15,038 nucleotides of DNA from Actinomycetota bacterium (GTDB lineage: Bacteria; Actinomycetota; Thermoleophilia; Solirubrobacterales; Thermoleophilaceae): assembly GCA_005883295.1 (NCBI GenBank), contig VAWV01000130.1, positions 1 to 15,038 on the forward strand. The letters run 5' to 3'. Below, piece after piece: positions 13,008-15,038 of this stretch. Positions within the stretch are counted from its first letter, which is position 1, and each line of letters opens with the position of its first letter. Made by a program: the position numbers and the translations under genes. The notes under the pieces are model-generated. The model was given only the letters and a program-made list of their open reading frames with translations, was not told the origin of the DNA and searched no databases.

Positions 13008-14049
13008 CTAGACGGCTGCCAGCGTCACGACCCGGTCGAGGTCCTCGTCGCTGGACCACGCGCCCACCGATGCGCGCACGAGGCCGCGGCCGGGCAGGGA
13101 GCGGAGCACGACGCCCGCCTCCCGCATCCGGGCGACGTCGTCCTCGGCGGTGCTCGAGGCCCAGGACACGAGCGTGGACCTGCCTCGGGGCGCGACCTCC
13201 AGGCCACGCACGGCCAGCAGCTCCGCGAGGCGATCGGCCAGCGAGCTCGCGCGCTCGTGGGTCCAGGCGAGGCCGGCCTCCTGGAGCAGCGCGATGGACT
13301 CGAGCGACCACGCGAGGAGGGGCCCGGAGAACCCGAGGTCGAACCGGCGGGCACCGGGATGCGGGCGGAGCTGCGACGGCTGCGCGGGATCGGCCAGCGA
13401 GAGGAAGCTAGGCCACGGCGGGTCCAGCGCGTCAGCGAGCCCGCGCCGCACGTAGAGGCTGCCGCTCCCGTCCGGGCCGCATAGCCACTTCTGGCCCGAG
13501 GCGGCGTAGAAATCGCACCCGAGGTCCATGACGTCCACCGGGACCGCGCCACGCGAGCGCGGCCGCGTCCACCACCCGCCCGCTCACCCACGACACGTGG
13601 GAGCAGGCGACGAGCCGGGTTCGCCCGCCGACCCCGTTCGCCAGCTCGGCGAAGGGCACGACTCGGACGTCGAATCCGCGCCGCCGCCTGGCCCCCTCGA
13701 GAGGCGCGAGCACGCCCGGGTGCTCCTCGTCGCTGGTGAGCACCTCGTCCCCGGGTCCGAGCGGGAACGCAGACAGCACGGTCGCGACGCCGTCGCTCGT
13801 CGAGCGCGTGAGCGCGACGTCGTCCGGCGGGCATCCCAGCGCGTCCGCCAGACGTTCCCGGAGCTTGGTCGCAAACTCGAACAGCCGCATGAAGTGAGGC
13901 ATGCCCGCGCGGCCGTCGGTGAGCTCTCGCTCGAGCTGGCGGACGGCCGCGTCGTGGCCGCGCCGCGGCACCGGTCCGTCGGTCCCCGCGTTCAGGAACG
14001 CGAGTCGCTCGAGGACCGGGAACTCGGCGCGGAAGGTCTCGGCATCCAC
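13008..14049 (-). pseudogene. Class V aminotransferase (PLP enzyme), broken by an internal deletion and frameshift
   Basis: Two minus-strand frames together make one class V aminotransferase (cysteine desulfurase/isopenicillin epimerase-like). The N-terminal part starts at GTG 14049 (MDAETFRAEFPVLERLAFLN) and runs through TRSTSDGVATVLSAF, DEEHPGV and SHVSWVSGRVVDAAALA. The C-terminal part, in another frame, resumes at VPVDVMDLGCDFYAASGQKW and ends at TAG 13008-13010. It keeps the PLP lysine (GQKW, about 13488-13490). Between VDAAALA and VPVDV the usual VLVDGAQ segment is absent. This segment holds the Asp that contacts the PLP ring nitrogen and the neighbouring Gln. Loss of roughly 10-20 codons with a change of frame (about 13545-13560) best explains this, so no active enzyme is expected. 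Confidence 0.82.
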
Positions 14050-14056
14050 GCGCGCG

Positions 14057-14062
14057 ATCCTA
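14057..14062 (-). promoter_or_regulatory. -10-like hexamer, leaderless promoter of the broken aminotransferase
   Basis: On the minus strand TAGGAT lies 7 nt before GTG 14049, with no ribosome binding site between. This fits leaderless transcription and supports that start. It faces away from a second hexamer at 14075-14080. Confidence 0.45.
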
Positions 14063-14074
14063 TTGGCGGCCTCG

Positions 14075-14080
14075 TACTCT
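14075..14080 (+). promoter_or_regulatory. -10-like hexamer, leaderless promoter of the MBL-fold gene
   Basis: TACTCT lies 7 nt before GTG 14088, with no ribosome binding site, so transcription would start at the start codon. Only 12 bp separate it from the opposite-facing TAGGAT, so the two promoters overlap. Confidence 0.45.
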
Positions 14081-14087
14081 TCCGCGC

Positions 14088-14855
14088 GTGATCGTCGAGC
14101 GATCCATGCACCCCGAGTGGCTATCGAACGCCTACCTGATCGGCGACGAGCCGGGCGGGCACGGCGTGATCCTCGATTCGGGCGCTCCCTCCGAGCCGCT
14201 GCTCGAAGCGATCGACCGCCACGAGCTGACCGTCGGGCACCTGCTGCTCACCCACCACCATCACGACCACGTAGCGGAGAACCACGTCTACAAGGAGCGC
14301 CTGGGCGTGGAGATCCTCGCGCACCCGGTGGAGGCCGAGCGGCTGATGGACGTCGACCGCGCGCTGGAGCCCGGCGAGATCCTGGAGGTCGGCGGCCTGC
14401 GGATCGACGGGCTGCACACCCCGGGTCACACCGCGGGAATGCTCTCGTTCAGGGTCAACGACGCCGAGATCTTCACCGGCGACACGCTCTTCAAGGGCTC
14501 GGTGGGCGGCGTGAAGGCCCCGGGGTCGACGAGCTTCGAGGACCTGAAGGCGTCGATCATGGACGTGCTGATGAAGCTCCCGCCGGAGATGGTTGTACGC
14601 CCCGGCCACACGGATCCGACGACCATCGGCGACGAGTGGGAGCAGAACGCCTTCGTGCGCGTGTGGCGGGGGCTGGACCCCGAGTCGGACGAGCGCTGCA
14701 CCGTGGGGGAGCAGGAAGCGACGCTGGTCCTCTTCGCGCCGGACTACGACGGCGGCCACAAGGCCTGGGTCCGCTGGACCGAGACGGGGCGCGACGACAT
14801 CGTCCCGGGGAGCATGGTCCAGCGCGGCGGCGGCGAGGCGAACGAAAGCACTTAG
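14088..14855 (+). CDS. MBL-fold metallohydrolase (glyoxalase II-like) with a C-terminal extension
   Basis: This 255-residue protein has the metallo-beta-lactamase fold. The metal ligands are visible: THHHHDH at 55-61 (His56, His58, Asp60, His61), His114 (HTPGHT), Asp132 (FTGDTLF) and His174 (VRPGHTD). The motif order is that of glyoxalase II-like thioester hydrolases, but no substrate can be assigned. After the usual fold (to about 195), some 60 more residues follow (EATLVLFAPDYDGGHKAWVR, then GRDDIVPGSMVQR). They look like a small beta-rich domain that I do not recognise. GTG 14088 is the start supported by the -10-like TACTCT 7 nt upstream. The gene is divergent from the broken aminotransferase, with 38 bp between them. 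Confidence 0.9.
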   Translation: MIVERSMHPEWLSNAYLIGDEPGGHGVILDSGAPSEPLLEAIDRHELTVGHLLLTHHHHDHVAENHVYKERLGVEILAHPVEAERLMDVDRALEPGEILEVGGLRIDGLHTPGHTAGMLSFRVNDAEIFTGDTLFKGSVGGVKAPGSTSFEDLKASIMDVLMKLPPEMVVRPGHTDPTTIGDEWEQNAFVRVWRGLDPESDERCTVGEQEATLVLFAPDYDGGHKAWVRWTETGRDDIVPGSMVQRGGGEANEST

Positions 14856-14873
14856 GGGGCCGCACGTGCGGCA

Positions 14874-14985
14874 TGCATAACTGCACGATCGCCAGCTCAT
14901 CCTGGGCGGGTGTGCAGTTCTGCAGCTATGCGATGCAGAAGTGCGCACGCTCCGGCCGGAAGGGCGACGTTTGTGCAGTTATGCA
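14874..14985. repeat. Four copies of a 13-bp motif in a nested inverted arrangement
   Basis: The motif GTGCAGTT[A/C]TGCA occurs four times in 112 bp with alternating orientation. Copies are at 14874-14886 (reverse), 14912-14924 (forward), 14934-14946 (reverse, two mismatches) and 14973-14985 (forward). The outer two are perfect 13-bp inverted copies, and the inner two form a near-perfect inverted pair (13 of 15 over the extended arms). Both pairs share one centre at about 14929. No gene that I can support lies in 14856-15038. It could be an operator cluster, a recombination or transfer site, or a structured RNA. Confidence 0.75.
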
Positions 14986-15038
14986 GGTTGGCACCCCTCG
15001 GTGCTGCTGTTGTTCGACGCGCAGGAACGCAGAAGGCC

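Noticed and set aside
12802..13011. A 69-residue frame starting at the ATG that overlaps the pit stop
   Set aside because: As it stands the product is Arg/Gly-rich with no hydrophobic segment. The coding-like frame over the same bases is the one from GTG 12827. The ATG was kept only as a possible start before a frameshift.
14874..14985. The repeat block as a CRISPR array
   Set aside because: The units alternate in orientation, are only 13 bp long and have unequal spacers, and no cas gene is present.

Overview
The window is a very GC-rich, gene-dense bacterial chromosome segment with strong G/C bias at third codon positions. It looks like an actinobacterium. The evidence is a WhiG-type sigma factor, several GTG starts, TANNNT hexamers 7-8 nt upstream of start codons that lack a ribosome binding site (leaderless style), and tRNA genes without an encoded CCA. 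A soil actinobacterium of the Thermoleophilia/Solirubrobacterales type is my best guess, but that is inference. No phage, IS transposase or CRISPR array is visible.

Layout. (1) 1-4000: a complete Xer-type tyrosine recombinase, 11 bp later a WhiG/FliA-type sigma factor, then an EF-G-like translational GTPase with altered G3 and G4 motifs. (2) 4096-5410: a tight set of a zinc-ribbon protein, a small DRR-motif protein with an ATGA overlap, and an RNase HI-like protein missing its C-terminal end. A large imperfect palindrome follows. (3) 5470-5762: tRNA-Gly(GCC) on the minus strand with its own terminator, and tRNA-Cys(GCA) on the plus strand. (4) 5792-8450: a membrane acyltransferase whose tail runs antisense into a 160-bp remnant of a berberine-bridge-type oxidoreductase, a six-helix membrane protein, and a small secreted two-repeat cysteine protein ended by a strong terminator. 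(5) 8501-9603: an NAD-dependent epimerase and tRNA-Val(GAC), which has C instead of U at position 33. (6) 9711-10917: a one-helix small protein, a RemA/DUF370-like protein and a metallophosphoesterase. (7) 11029-12997: a phosphate-uptake operon with a DUF47 (PhoU-like) protein, a PiT transporter and a small membrane protein. (8) 13008-14855: a broken class V aminotransferase on the minus strand, divergent from a metallo-beta-lactamase-fold hydrolase. (9) 14874-14985: four copies of a 13-bp motif in alternating orientation, nested symmetrically about one centre.

Most of the window is ordinary chromosomal housekeeping and regulation. The less ordinary parts are signs of decay (truncated RNase H, oxidoreductase remnant, aminotransferase with an internal deletion that removes the PLP-binding Asp), the EF-G paralogue with altered GTPase motifs, the C33 tRNA-Val and the nested inverted repeat at the right edge. 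I do not see a convincing complete new defence or mobile system.
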